From CALFMR01 sp035550595 (GTDB taxonomy: Bacteria; Acidobacteriota; Vicinamibacteria; Vicinamibacterales; SCN-69-37), in NCBI GenBank assembly GCA_035550595.1, contig DASZOV010000029.1:1-37689 (forward strand): a stretch of 37,689 nt of DNA, written 5' to 3'. Under the pieces are notes generated by a model. The model was not told where the DNA came from. It saw only the letters and a list, made by a program, of their open reading frames with translations, and made no database searches. Position numbers and translations under genes: made by a program. Below, piece after piece: positions 1-10,651 of the stretch; the stretch's first letter is position 1, and every line of letters starts with the position of its first letter.

Positions 1-405
1 CGCGAGCTGGCGAATCCACAGCAGATTGAAGAGGATGTGCAGGAGCCCGCCGTGCAGCCACGAGGCGCTGAGCACCGTCCACCAGCGGCCGAGGTCGAAG
101 ACCGGATACGACCCGCTCGCGCCGAAGAGGATCAGGCTGTACGGACTCGGCGAGAGGAAGCTGAGCGGTCCGCCGCTCATGACGCCCGCGCCCGACGTGA
201 GCAGCGTCAGGCCATAGACGATGACGCAGAGCGTCGTGACGAAGGGAACGAAGCCGAGGTCACTGCCGAGACTGCGGAGCGCCGGCGCGAAGCCCCAGAG
301 ACCGGGATTGCGTCGTCCGCAGTGGTAACACTTGTCGTCGTTGACGCCGACGAGGTACCCGCAGGACACGCACACGACCGATCCGGCCCGCTGCCGCTTG
401 AACAT
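1..405 (-). CDS. Rhomboid family intramembrane serine protease with N-terminal zinc ribbon (partial)
   Basis: The gene reads leftward from an ATG at 405 and runs off the window, so only about 135 N-terminal residues are visible. They start with a four-cysteine zinc ribbon: two CxxC pairs (CVSC and CYHC) about 10 residues apart. A hydrophobic stretch follows, then a segment with WLHGGLLHILFN, which fits the rhomboid HxxxN motif of transmembrane helix 2. The catalytic GxSG serine and the second histidine would lie outside the window, so activity cannot be judged. Rhomboids cleave membrane proteins within the bilayer; a zinc ribbon before the membrane core is a known variant, perhaps for substrate or partner binding (inference). 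It is divergent from the sigma-factor gene, with 99 bp between the two starts. A CCGGCC inverted repeat lies at 438-458 in that gap. Confidence 0.85.
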   Translation of the reverse strand, partial: MFKRQRAGSVVCVSCGYLVGVNDDKCYHCGRRNPGLWGFAPALRSLGSDLGFVPFVTTLCVIVYGLTLLTSGAGVMSGGPLSFLSPSPYSLILFGASGSYPVFDLGRWWTVLSASWLHGGLLHILFNLLWIRQLA

Positions 406-504
406 TCGCCGCAGAATAGCACGGCGCCCCACGCCAGCCGGCCGCTGACGCCGGCCGGAACGCCCGAGCTAACCGCCGCGCACGCTCGACGTCTAATCCC
501 CCAG

Positions 505-1125
505 ATGCAGCCGGACGATGCGGCCGTCCTCCGACGGGCGAGCGACGGCGACGAGGACGCGTTTCGCCTGCTCGTCGATCGTCATGGCCGGCGTCTTTAC
601 CGGCTCGCGTACCGGATGACCGGGTCGGCGGAGGACGCCGAGGACGTCGTGCAGGACGCCTTCGTCCGCGCGCACCGGCAGATGCACCAATTCGAGGCCC
701 GCGCGCACGTGGCGACCTGGCTCTATCGCATCGCGTTCAACTGCGCGGTCGATCACCTGCGCCGGCGGCGGACGCGCGAGGTGCCGGGCGAAGCGGCCGT
801 CATCGACGGACACGTGGACGCGCGCTGTCCCGGGGCCGACGAACTGGTCTACGCCAGCGAGATCGGTGCCCGAGTGCAGGCCGCGCTCGGGACGCTCAGC
901 ACGCAGGAGCGCGCGGCGTTCCTCCTGCGGCACGAACAAGGCGGATCGATCGAGGACGTCTGCCGGGCATTGAACGTGAACACGAATGCAGCCAAGCACG
1001 CCGTGTTTCGCGCGGTGAAGAAGATGCGTGCCGCATTGCGGCCGTTCGTCACCGCAGCGGCCGGCCCGAAGGCTGGCCAGAGACCGTCATCATCATGGAC
1101 CGACACGCAACGGAAGACGAGTTGA
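505..1125 (+). CDS. ECF-type RNA polymerase sigma factor
   Basis: This is a 206-residue sigma-70 family protein of the extracytoplasmic-function class. Residues about 18-90 form region 2, with the DAEDVVQDAFVRAHRQ stretch and the TWLYRIAFNCAVDHLRRRR promoter-melting/-10 segment. Residues about 122-180 form region 4, with a helix-turn-helix around LSTQERAAFLLRHEQGGSIE and a basic recognition helix. It should bind core RNA polymerase and direct it to a small regulon. The frame is open upstream to 37, but that part overlaps the antisense rhomboid gene and reads like shadow sequence, so the ATG at 505 just before the first conserved residues is chosen. The last 31 nt overlap the anti-sigma gene, which fits a co-regulated sigma/anti-sigma pair. 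The exact ECF group cannot be told by eye. Confidence 0.9.
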   Translation: MQPDDAAVLRRASDGDEDAFRLLVDRHGRRLYRLAYRMTGSAEDAEDVVQDAFVRAHRQMHQFEARAHVATWLYRIAFNCAVDHLRRRRTREVPGEAAVIDGHVDARCPGADELVYASEIGARVQAALGTLSTQERAAFLLRHEQGGSIEDVCRALNVNTNAAKHAVFRAVKKMRAALRPFVTAAAGPKAGQRPSSSWTDTQRKTS

Positions 1126-1844
1126 TCGCACGCCTCTCGAGCGATCTCGACGCCGGCGAGGCGGCGTGGCTGGACGCGCACCTGGCCCGATGCGCCGAGT
1201 GCCGCTCGGACGCGGAGGCGTGGGCCGACATGCTTCGGCTGACCGCGCACGCGCCCGTGCCCGAGCCTGACGCCGACTTCGAGGCGCGCATGTGGACGCG
1301 CGTTTCCGGCGCCATCGCGGATGGGTCCACACGCTCGCACTGGACCGTGCGGTCGCGTGCCTGGCTCGGCGCCTGGGCGGCCATCGTCATGGCCGTGGCC
1401 GGCGCGGGCGTCGTGTGGGGCCGCGGGTATACGGGTCCGACGCCGTCGCTCGCGAGTACGCACGCGGTCGTCGATCCGCGAGGCGCGCGCGAGCGCGTGC
1501 TGCTCTCGGCCTTGACCGATCACTTCGCGGACACGGAAGTGCTGCTCGTCGAGCTCATGAACGCCCCGGATACGCCGTCGCCGGAGCTGACGTTCGAGCG
1601 CGCAACCGCGGACGAGCTCGTCGCCTCGGGCCGGTTGTATCGCGAGACCGCGCGCCAGACCGGCGACCCGCAATTGGCCGACGTGCTCGACGACCTCGAG
1701 AGCGTGCTCGTCGAAGTCGCGCGCAGTCCCGACACCGTGACCCCTCGCGACATCGACGCCTGGCGCGCACACATTCAGGACGACGGCCTGCTGTTCAAGG
1801 TACGGGCCGTCAACGAGACGGTCCAGACGCGACTCATCAAATAA
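1095..1844 (+). CDS. Zinc-finger anti-sigma factor, membrane-anchored
   Basis: This 249-residue protein begins with a zinc-binding anti-sigma domain: H29, C33 and C36 form the HxxxCxxC signature (HLARCAEC). A single predicted transmembrane helix follows at about residues 88-108 (AWLGAWAAIVMAVAGAGVVW). The C-terminal part, about 140 residues, is presumably periplasmic and looks helical and acidic. By family knowledge the N-terminal domain holds the cognate sigma factor inactive until a signal is sensed. The start overlaps the sigma gene by 31 nt in another frame, suggesting translational coupling. The stop is 8 nt before the ATG of the following TPR/HEAT gene, so the three probably form one operon. 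The signal sensed is unknown. Confidence 0.85.
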   Translation: MDRHATEDELIARLSSDLDAGEAAWLDAHLARCAECRSDAEAWADMLRLTAHAPVPEPDADFEARMWTRVSGAIADGSTRSHWTVRSRAWLGAWAAIVMAVAGAGVVWGRGYTGPTPSLASTHAVVDPRGARERVLLSALTDHFADTEVLLVELMNAPDTPSPELTFERATADELVASGRLYRETARQTGDPQLADVLDDLESVLVEVARSPDTVTPRDIDAWRAHIQDDGLLFKVRAVNETVQTRLIK

Positions 1845-1852
1845 GGACACCT

Positions 1853-3574
1853 ATGCGCTCACTCATTCTCTTCATCGGGGCCCTGACGTGGGCCGTTGGC
1901 GCGGCCGCTCAGACCGCAGCGTCGGCTCCAGCGCCGGCGCCCTTGCCTGATACACCCGTGCTGGCCACGCCTCTCGCGCCGCCCGCTCTTCCCGTGCCCG
2001 TCGTCTCACCCGCGCCGATGCCGCCGGTCGTCTCGCCAACTCCGCCGGCACCGGTGGTCGTCTCGCCCGACCACGAGGCCATCGATCAGGCGATCGCGCA
2101 ACTGCGGATCGAGATGCGCGACCGCGACGCCAAGCTGCGCGCGGTCGAGCAACAGCTCGCCAAACAGTTGGGACCAGAGGCGCGCGAGGACGCCGAACGA
2201 GCCGCCGAGTCGGCGCGCGCGCAGGCAGACGCCATTCGGAAACAGGTGGAAGAACTCGAGGCGAAGCGTGGCGTGCTCTCCGCCGACTGGGCGCAGCAGG
2301 TGAAGGAAGCTATGCAAACCGACGCGCTCGGCCAGCAAGCGGAGATGATCGCCGCGCTTCGCGCGCAAGCCGGCCCGGCGGTCGCCATCCAGCCACGCGA
2401 CTTTCGTGGACGGTCGTTCACTTTCGCGTTCAGCAACACGCCCTACGATCGCGGCCTCAGCGCACTGCAGCAGCGCCGGTACGACCAGGCGATCACGGCG
2501 TTCGACGACGTCATCTCGCGGAAGACCGCGCGCACCGACGGCGCGCTCTACTGGAAGGCGTTCGCCCAGTCGCGCCTGGCGCGACCGGATGCGTCGCTCG
2601 CCACGCTGGCGACGCTCGAGAAGGATTACCCGCAGAGCCACTACCTCAACGACGCGCGCGTGCTCGAGGCCGACGTCCGGAAGATGTCCGGTCAGCACGT
2701 CGACGTGTCGACGCTCGACGCGAATGACGACATCAAGCTGCTCGCGATCAACGGCATCGCGGATTCGGCGCCCGACAAGGCCATTCCGCTGCTCGAAGGT
2801 GTGCTGAACTCGACCAATTCGCTGGCCGTGAAGCGACGCGCGATCTACGTGCTCGCGCTCAGCGACGATGCCCGCGCGCACCAGATCCTGCTGGGCTACG
2901 CGAAGGGCGAGGGCAATCCGGATCTGCAGTCCGAGGCCATCCGCTATCTGGCCTCGCGCCGCGATCATGCGACGACGCCCGCCGAGCTGAAGCAGATTTA
3001 CGACGCGACGACCGATGCGGGCGTTCGACGCGCGATCATCGAGGGCTATCGGAACGCGGGCGACACGGCGTCGCTCGTCGCCATCGCGTCCAACCCGTCG
3101 GAGCAGATGGACCTGCGTCGGCTGGCGATCGCCAATCTCACCGTCGGGTTCAAGGGCCAGAACGGCCAGGACGCCTGGGGCCTCTACCAGCAGTTGTCGT
3201 CAGCCGCCGACGCCCCGCTGCGACAGCAGATCGTCGGTGCGCTCGGTGCCGCGAACGACGTCGACCATCTCGCGCAGGTGGCGAAGACCGACGCGGACGA
3301 GAACGTCCGCCATCGCGCGGTCCTCGCGCTCGGTCAGCAGCCGGCCGAGCGGACGGGAACCGTGTTGACGGATCTCTACAGCGCGCGCACCGATGCCGGC
3401 TGGCGCCGCATCGTCATCGCGGCGCTCGCGCAGCAGAACAACGCCAACGCGCTCGTCACGATCGCGCGACAGGAGTCCGACCTCACGCTCAAGCGCGACC
3501 TCGTGCGGCAACTCTCGTCGATGGCCGGCAAGAATGAGACGGCCGCAAACTATCTGATGGAAATGATCAAATAA
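1853..3574 (+). CDS. Secreted TPR/HEAT-like repeat protein
   Basis: The protein is 573 residues from the ATG at 1853, chosen because AAGGA lies at 1843-1847 and a clean signal peptide follows (cleavage near GAAA-Q20). After it come a Pro/Val/Ala-rich linker (residues about 23-72), a charged likely coiled coil (about 75-150), a TPR-like segment with the pattern GLSALQQRRYDQAITAFDDV (about 201-275), and a long array of helical HEAT-like repeats (about 290-570; for example VKRRAIYVLAL, DLRRLAIANL, NVRHRAVLALG). Such repeats make binding surfaces, so a periplasmic scaffold role is likely; no catalytic motif is visible. It is third in the sigma/anti-sigma operon and may be a target or sensor partner of that circuit (inference). 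The product could also be called a tetratricopeptide protein; the precise family was not recognised. Confidence 0.8.
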   Translation: MRSLILFIGALTWAVGAAAQTAASAPAPAPLPDTPVLATPLAPPALPVPVVSPAPMPPVVSPTPPAPVVVSPDHEAIDQAIAQLRIEMRDRDAKLRAVEQQLAKQLGPEAREDAERAAESARAQADAIRKQVEELEAKRGVLSADWAQQVKEAMQTDALGQQAEMIAALRAQAGPAVAIQPRDFRGRSFTFAFSNTPYDRGLSALQQRRYDQAITAFDDVISRKTARTDGALYWKAFAQSRLARPDASLATLATLEKDYPQSHYLNDARVLEADVRKMSGQHVDVSTLDANDDIKLLAINGIADSAPDKAIPLLEGVLNSTNSLAVKRRAIYVLALSDDARAHQILLGYAKGEGNPDLQSEAIRYLASRRDHATTPAELKQIYDATTDAGVRRAIIEGYRNAGDTASLVAIASNPSEQMDLRRLAIANLTVGFKGQNGQDAWGLYQQLSSAADAPLRQQIVGALGAANDVDHLAQVAKTDADENVRHRAVLALGQQPAERTGTVLTDLYSARTDAGWRRIVIAALAQQNNANALVTIARQESDLTLKRDLVRQLSSMAGKNETAANYLMEMIK

Positions 3575-3610
3575 GAAGACAGCGATAAGAGGCAGACTAA
3601 AAAAAGATGA

Positions 3611-3650
3611 CACCGCGAGCCCCCGAGCGTAGCGAGGGCGGCGAAGCGCC
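3611..3650. repeat. 40-bp dispersed intergenic repeat, copy 1
   Basis: These 40 bases are identical to 10495-10534. The core is the 13-mer CGAGCGTAGCGAG at 3625-3637. The element lies 36 bp after the HEAT-repeat gene, in the gap between convergent genes, and is preceded by an A-run followed by GATG; a similar AAAAAAGATG also occurs near copy 2. Confidence 0.85.
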
Positions 3651-3654
3651 GTAG

Positions 3655-3710
3655 CGTTGGGGGTGAGCTCGCCGGCCGGAGCCTTTGGCGAAGGCCGGGG
3701 CCCCAACGCA
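3655..3710. repeat. Long GC-rich inverted repeat
   Basis: GCGTTGGGG at 3655-3663 pairs perfectly with CCCCAACGC at 3702-3710. Inside it CCGGCC (3673-3678) can pair with GGCCGG (3694-3699). There is no T-run after it, so it is not a standard intrinsic terminator, though it could act as a transcript-end structure between the convergent genes. Confidence 0.6.
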
Positions 3711-3737
3711 TTGCAAAGAAGAGAGACGGGTTTGTAG

Positions 3738-3759
3738 GGGCGGGCCCCCGTCCCCGCCC
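3738..3759. other. GC hairpin between convergent genes, possible weak terminator
   Basis: GGGCGGG (3738-3744) and CCCGCCC (3753-3759) form a 7-bp stem with an 8-nt loop, 10 bp beyond the stop codon of the YqgE gene. No U-tract is seen on either strand, so termination is only a guess. The flanking GTAGGGGCGG also occurs, inverted, in the gap between mltG and ruvX. Confidence 0.35.
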
Positions 3760-3769
3760 GGGATTTCAA

Positions 3770-4315
3770 TCAGTGCACGCCGTGGCCCATCTGCAGGAGA
3801 TGGGGGTCGGCACCGAGACGGCGGATCGCCATCTCCCACGAGGCCGCAGCAGGAATCTCGAAGATCAAATCCAGCTCGACTGGCATGATGAGCCAGGCTG
3901 ATTGCTCGAGCTCGGCGTCGAGCTGGCCCGGTCCCCAGCCGGCGTAGCCGGCCAGCACAACGGTGCGACGCGGCAGCGGACGAGCGGTGAGGACGCGCCG
4001 CAGGAGCAAGGGCGAAGCGGACAAATGGAGTCCGGCGCCCACACCGCGCGACTCGACGTCTTCGGGCGGCGTCGCCGTCAGAATCCAGCCGCGCTCGGGC
4101 TCGACAGGTCCACCGAGCAAGAGCGGCAGATCGTTCGGCTCCTCGACCGGCGGCTCCATGCGGACCGCCGAGGCGGCCGTGATGTCCGACGGCCGGTTGA
4201 CGATGAGCCCGAACGCCCCCTCGGCGGCGTGCTCACACAAGAGCACGACGCTGCGCGCGAAGTGCGGGTCGATCATCTGCGGCATCGACAGCAGCAGGGC
4301 GGGAGCAAGCGACAT
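3770..4315 (-). CDS. YqgE/AlgH family protein
   Basis: This 181-residue protein matches the DUF179/YqgE family in length and pattern: an N-terminal LLLSMPQMIDPHFARSVVLL segment, then EGAFGLIVNRPSD, LLLGGPVEPERGWIL, and VLAGYAGWGPGQLDAELEQS near the middle. The family is widespread but its biochemical role is unsettled; AlgH of Pseudomonas was linked to alginate regulation. It is likely cytoplasmic, since no signal peptide is seen. It starts 9 bp after the queG stop, so it is very probably co-transcribed with queG. In other genomes yqgE is often beside ruvX (yqgF), but here ruvX is about 25 kb away. Confidence 0.92.
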   Translation of the reverse strand: MSLAPALLLSMPQMIDPHFARSVVLLCEHAAEGAFGLIVNRPSDITAASAVRMEPPVEEPNDLPLLLGGPVEPERGWILTATPPEDVESRGVGAGLHLSASPLLLRRVLTARPLPRRTVVLAGYAGWGPGQLDAELEQSAWLIMPVELDLIFEIPAAASWEMAIRRLGADPHLLQMGHGVH

Positions 4316-4324
4316 AGAGCGATC

Positions 4325-5380
4325 TTAGCAGCCTGTCCCGCTCGCGCGCGCCCACGCGATGGCGTCGGCCACCTCCGGGTCGGCCGCTGACGGGTGCGAT
4401 GCGATCGCGCCGAGCGCGCGATCGCGATCGTTGGCGTCGAGATACGCGGCCGCGCACGCGAGCGATCGCCGGATGCGCCGCAACCCCGCACGCTTCAGCG
4501 CACTGCCCTTCAGCACGCGCCGCCAGTCGTCGTCAGACATCTCGCACAGATCGACGAGCCGCGGGAACGCGAGTGGCGCACGCGGCTGCCACTCCGGCGC
4601 GTCGCTCGTCGCCGCGCGCCGATTCCACGGGCACACGTCCTGGCAGATGTCGCAACCGAAGACGTGCGGCCCGATGTCCGCGCGCTGCGCCGAGTCGATC
4701 GGGCCGCGCTGTTCGATCGTCAGATAGGACAGACAGCGCGTCGCGTCCACTCGGTACGGCTCGACGATGGCGTCCGTCGGACACGCGTCCAGGCATCGCG
4801 TGCACGTGCCGCACTGATCGTGCGCCGGCGCGTCGGGCTCGAGATCGGCGTTCGTCAGAATCTCGCCGAGCACGAGCCACGAACCACGCGACGCATTGAT
4901 GAGGCAGGTGTTCTTGCCAATCCAGCCGAGCCCCGCCTGTTCGGCGAACACCCGCTCCTGCACAGGTCCATCGTCGACGCACGAGAACGCTTCCAGGCCG
5001 GGGCCCGCCTCGTCCGCCATCCACGCGAGGAGCGCGCGCAGCCGCGCGCGCAGGATGCCGTGATAGTCCTCGCCCCAGGCGTAGCGCGCGATCCGGGCAC
5101 GTTCGGGCGCGGCGATCGACGCGGAATACGGCTGCGACGTGTTGTAGACGCAGGCGACCGAGACGACGCTCCGCGCGGTCGGCAGCGCAACCGTCGGATC
5201 GCTCCGCTCGTCGAGCGAGTCCTCGAGATAGTGCATGTCGCCGGCACAACCGGCGGCGATCCATTCGGCGAGGCGATCGAGACGCGGATAGCGCGCGGCG
5301 CGAGCAACGCCGCAGAGATCGAAGCCGATCTCGAGCGCTTTGGCCTTGACGCGCGGGGACGTGAGCGACGACAGCGGCAC
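4325..5380 (-). CDS. queG: Epoxyqueuosine reductase
   Basis: QueG carries out the last step of queuosine synthesis, reducing epoxyqueuosine to queuosine in tRNA with cobalamin and two 4Fe-4S clusters. The 351-residue product has the usual length. The N-terminal half holds the cobalamin/active-site part, with the conserved VDDGPVQER stretch (D136 aligns with the catalytic aspartate) and GLGWIGKNTCLI. Two ferredoxin-type clusters follow: C190, C193, C196 and C200P, then C243, C246 and C250P, with C216 between them. The C-terminal region has short helical repeats of the PBS-lyase/HEAT type seen in this family. It is cytoplasmic. It lies 62 bp downstream of aconitase and 9 bp upstream of yqgE. 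No other queuosine gene is in the window. Confidence 0.95.
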   Translation of the reverse strand: MPLSSLTSPRVKAKALEIGFDLCGVARAARYPRLDRLAEWIAAGCAGDMHYLEDSLDERSDPTVALPTARSVVSVACVYNTSQPYSASIAAPERARIARYAWGEDYHGILRARLRALLAWMADEAGPGLEAFSCVDDGPVQERVFAEQAGLGWIGKNTCLINASRGSWLVLGEILTNADLEPDAPAHDQCGTCTRCLDACPTDAIVEPYRVDATRCLSYLTIEQRGPIDSAQRADIGPHVFGCDICQDVCPWNRRAATSDAPEWQPRAPLAFPRLVDLCEMSDDDWRRVLKGSALKRAGLRRIRRSLACAAAYLDANDRDRALGAIASHPSAADPEVADAIAWARASGTGC

Positions 5381-5442
5381 GGCAGCGGAAGGCGAGGCGT
5401 GTCCGACGGCATGCGCCGCCGGACACGAATGTGGCCGAACGA

Positions 5443-8151
<2,709 letters not shown>

Positions 8152-8197
8152 AAGCCATCCGAAGCGTAGGAACCACGCGCAGCCGTGCGGGCGGTCG

Positions 8198-8896
8198 TCA
8201 CCAGGCCACGTCCAGTCCGGCCGCGACGAGCGGCGCGACGCGAAACGTCCGCGCGCCAATCACGATGCCGCCGGCGCGTCCGGCGAGACGCGCATCGACT
8301 CGCAGCGCCAATCGGCCCGGGGCGTCGCGCGCGCGCGTGTGCCACCAGTATTTCACGCCGAGCCCCAGATCGCCGATGGCGCCATCCTCGGCGAAGGTGC
8401 CCCACCCCGCCATTTCGCGCATCCAGCCCGCGCCGCCGCGCAGGAACCACACGGTACGGCCGTGCCGGACGATCGTGACCAGCGCGGCGCCCTCGGCCGT
8501 GAAGCGCGACAACGGCAACCGCGCCGTCACCGCGGCCGCGCCTTCGTAGTCGCCGTCGATCCGCGAGACGATGTGAGGCCGCATCCAGGCGCCCGCGGCT
8601 TCGAGCGCCATGTTCGGCGCGATCGACACCGTGACGCGACCTTCGGCGCCGGCGCTCGCCGCCATCCGTGCATCCGCGTGAAAGAGCGGAAGCGCGTCGC
8701 CGCGTGGCGTCTGATAGTCGGCGCTGGCGAGGCCAAGCGACATCGGCCCCATGACGAGCGCGCTGCCGCCGATCTCGACGCGCGGCTCGACGACCGCGCG
8801 TTGCGCGGACGCCGGTGCCGCGATGACGACAAGTGCCAATCCAAGACCGCCGGCGATCCGGCGCGATGCCGACAGCGGCGATTGACGCGCCGTCAC
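8198..8896 (-). CDS. Predicted outer-membrane beta-barrel protein, unknown function
   Basis: This 232-residue protein was not recognised. It has a signal peptide ending near ASA-Q32. The remainder alternates polar and hydrophobic residues with many Gly and aromatic turns (for example VWFLRGGAGWMREMAGWGTF, GDLGLGVKYWW), and ends in GLDVAW. This suggests a small transmembrane beta-barrel of 8-10 strands in the outer membrane; that is inferred from pattern only. Its start overlaps the stop of the metalloprotease gene by 4 nt (ATGA), so the two are translated together. A role as partner, anchor or export channel for the upstream secreted proteins is possible but unproven. Confidence 0.65.
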   Translation of the reverse strand: MTARQSPLSASRRIAGGLGLALVVIAAPASAQRAVVEPRVEIGGSALVMGPMSLGLASADYQTPRGDALPLFHADARMAASAGAEGRVTVSIAPNMALEAAGAWMRPHIVSRIDGDYEGAAAVTARLPLSRFTAEGAALVTIVRHGRTVWFLRGGAGWMREMAGWGTFAEDGAIGDLGLGVKYWWHTRARDAPGRLALRVDARLAGRAGGIVIGARTFRVAPLVAAGLDVAW

Positions 8897-9897
8897 TTGC
8901 GCGTCACCTTGATGTCGATCCGCGCGCTGCTACCGCCCGCGGGCACCGCGACAAGGCGCGGCGCAAAGGCTGGCCGAAAGTCGATGTCGACCGCGGACGC
9001 GTCGTCGAAGAAGCTCGCGAGATCCTCGTCGTCGAGCGGCTCGGCGCGTACGACGTACAGGCCCGGCTCCAACCCCGAGATGACGAACGTCCCATCGTCG
9101 CTGAGCGTGAACGAACCGACGATCGATCCCGTCGACGGATTGAACGCTGTGAGGTGCGCGCCGAAGATGCCCGCGCCGTCGCGCGTGACGCGACCGGCGA
9201 TCGATCCGAGCACACGACGTTCGCCCGTCGCCGGATACAGATCCGCGAGCCCCGCCTCGTCGTCTGGATCGAGCGTGCGATCACTCACTGCGCCAGGTGG
9301 AAACGCAATCGGAAACATCACGGCGTCTTTCGCCAGCACGCGGCGGCGACCTTCGGCCGTCAATTCCGTCTCGCCGAGTCCCGAGTGGCCGAGGCCGTAG
9401 AGATGCCCGATCTCGTGTAACAGCGCAAAGCCGAGATCGTAATGCGCCGCGTCGCCACCCGGAACGGTCGACCAGTCGAACGACGTGTTGACGGCGATGT
9501 CCGCCTCGCGCAGCGCGCCCGTTCCGTCGTCGACCGTGAAGGACGTCGACGCGAGCGTGAACGGCGCACCGGCGAGCGACGCGAAGCCGATGACGCTGAC
9601 GCCGTCCGCGCTGACGGGCGGCGCATCGACGAATCCGGCGAAGTCTGACGAGACCGTCGCGTGCGGCACCGCGGCCCAGGTCGCGAACGCATCAGTCGCA
9701 AGCCGCTGCAGATCGACGGCCGTCACATTGGGCGCATCTCGATTCGTGACGAAATACCGCACGGGCTGATCGGCCCATTTGAGCGCGATGACCGTGCCGT
9801 CGACATCCGCGCCGAGCTTCAGATACGCGCGCGGATCGGCGGCGAGCGCCAGGCAGGCCGCGACGATCCCAACGACGATGCCGCGCCAGCCGGTCAT
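8893..9897 (-). CDS. Secreted matrixin-type zinc metalloprotease with C-terminal carboxypeptidase-regulatory-like domain
   Basis: The 334-residue product has the complete metzincin zinc site HEIGHLYGLGH (H161, E162, H165, H171) and a Met-turn candidate AVMFP about 23 residues later, then DDEAGLADLYP, which is typical of matrixins. The N-terminal catalytic part also has the expected AFATWAAV segment. Residues about 222-334 look like a beta-sandwich of the carboxypeptidase-regulatory/Cna-B kind (GRVTRDGAGIFGAHLTAFN, GLEPGLYVVRAEPL). The N-terminus is hydrophobic; VAAC15 fits a loose lipobox, so the product is either a lipoprotein or released after signal cleavage. No cysteine-switch prodomain is visible. 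It sits between two genes for exported proteins with 4-nt overlaps at both ends. Confidence 0.85.
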   Translation of the reverse strand: MTGWRGIVVGIVAACLALAADPRAYLKLGADVDGTVIALKWADQPVRYFVTNRDAPNVTAVDLQRLATDAFATWAAVPHATVSSDFAGFVDAPPVSADGVSVIGFASLAGAPFTLASTSFTVDDGTGALREADIAVNTSFDWSTVPGGDAAHYDLGFALLHEIGHLYGLGHSGLGETELTAEGRRRVLAKDAVMFPIAFPPGAVSDRTLDPDDEAGLADLYPATGERRVLGSIAGRVTRDGAGIFGAHLTAFNPSTGSIVGSFTLSDDGTFVISGLEPGLYVVRAEPLDDEDLASFFDDASAVDIDFRPAFAPRLVAVPAGGSSARIDIKVTRK

Positions 9898-10469
9898 CGT
9901 ACGACTCGCTCTTTGACGCCGCTCTGTGCCGCCAGCACGATGCGGACAATCGACTCGAAGCTTTCGACGGCCATCGGCCGCCGGCGAGCGTCGCCGCGCA
10001 CGACTGGCCCAACCGATGCCGTCCGTCCAGCGATCACGGGCGGCATGACGACCGGCGCGCCTGACACGACGTCGGCTCTCACCGCGACGACGCCAGCCGA
10101 CAACCCGATCGGCTGCCAGAGATGATCCGGCCCGCGATCGAGAAAGAAGATGGCTTCTTCGTCCACGCGAAAGACCGGCGCACCGATCGTCACGACGCGG
10201 TCGCGGCCGATGACGCCGCCGGGCACGCGCACGGCGACGAACGGACCGGCCGATCCCTTCAAGGCCGTCGTGACCGCGACCGTCGCAATCGTCGCGATGC
10301 CGCCTTCAGACGGGATCACGGATCGCAGATCAGTGATGCGGCCGCGAACGATGAGTGCCGCATGCCCCACGAGGTCGGGCACCGCGATCGGTGTGACGAC
10401 GGTGGCGTGGAGAGGCGCGGCGGCCGACACAACGAGCGCCGCGATAGCAGTACGGAAAATCGAGCGCAT
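9894..10469 (-). CDS. Secreted hypothetical protein, first gene of the matrixin operon
   Basis: This 191-residue protein was not assigned to a family. Residues 1-22 are a signal peptide (MRSIFRTAIAALVVSAAAPLHA, cleaved before T23). The mature part is rich in Val, Ala and Gly and shows beta-strand alternation, with GHAALIVRGRITDLRS, VAVTTALKG and FVAVRVPGGVIG; such patterns occur in proteins that precede matrixins in related genomes, but I cannot name a domain. The tail of about 40 residues is basic. The stop overlaps the protease ATG by 4 nt, so the products are likely made together. It could be a chaperone, inhibitor or substrate of the protease; none of this is shown by the sequence. Confidence 0.7.
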   Translation of the reverse strand: MRSIFRTAIAALVVSAAAPLHATVVTPIAVPDLVGHAALIVRGRITDLRSVIPSEGGIATIATVAVTTALKGSAGPFVAVRVPGGVIGRDRVVTIGAPVFRVDEEAIFFLDRGPDHLWQPIGLSAGVVAVRADVVSGAPVVMPPVIAGRTASVGPVVRGDARRRPMAVESFESIVRIVLAAQSGVKERVVR

Positions 10470-10494
10470 GCCGGAGTGTAGCGGCTCCGCCGGT

Positions 10495-10534
10495 ACACCG
10501 CGAGCCCCCGAGCGTAGCGAGGGCGGCGAAGCGC
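10495..10534. repeat. 40-bp dispersed intergenic repeat, copy 2
   Basis: Identical over 40 bases to 3611-3650, with the core 13-mer at 10509-10521. It lies 25 bp upstream of the first gene of the matrixin operon, so it may sit in that operon's promoter or leader. The rest of the gap, to 10651, is GC-rich, carries a GGGGCCCC palindrome and an AAAAAAGATG stretch, and shows no gene. Confidence 0.85.
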
Positions 10535-10651
10535 GTCAATAAAAGTCCGCGAAGCCCGCGACGCAGGAGCGGCGCTGAGCGGGCGAGCGGGGGTGGGGCC
10601 CCGCGAGCGAGTCAAAAAAGATGGCCCCAGCGCACTGAAAAAGCAGACACG

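Noticed and set aside
37..504. N-terminal extension of the sigma factor
   Set aside because: The upstream frame overlaps the antisense rhomboid gene and does not resemble a sigma factor; the ATG at 505 fits the family.
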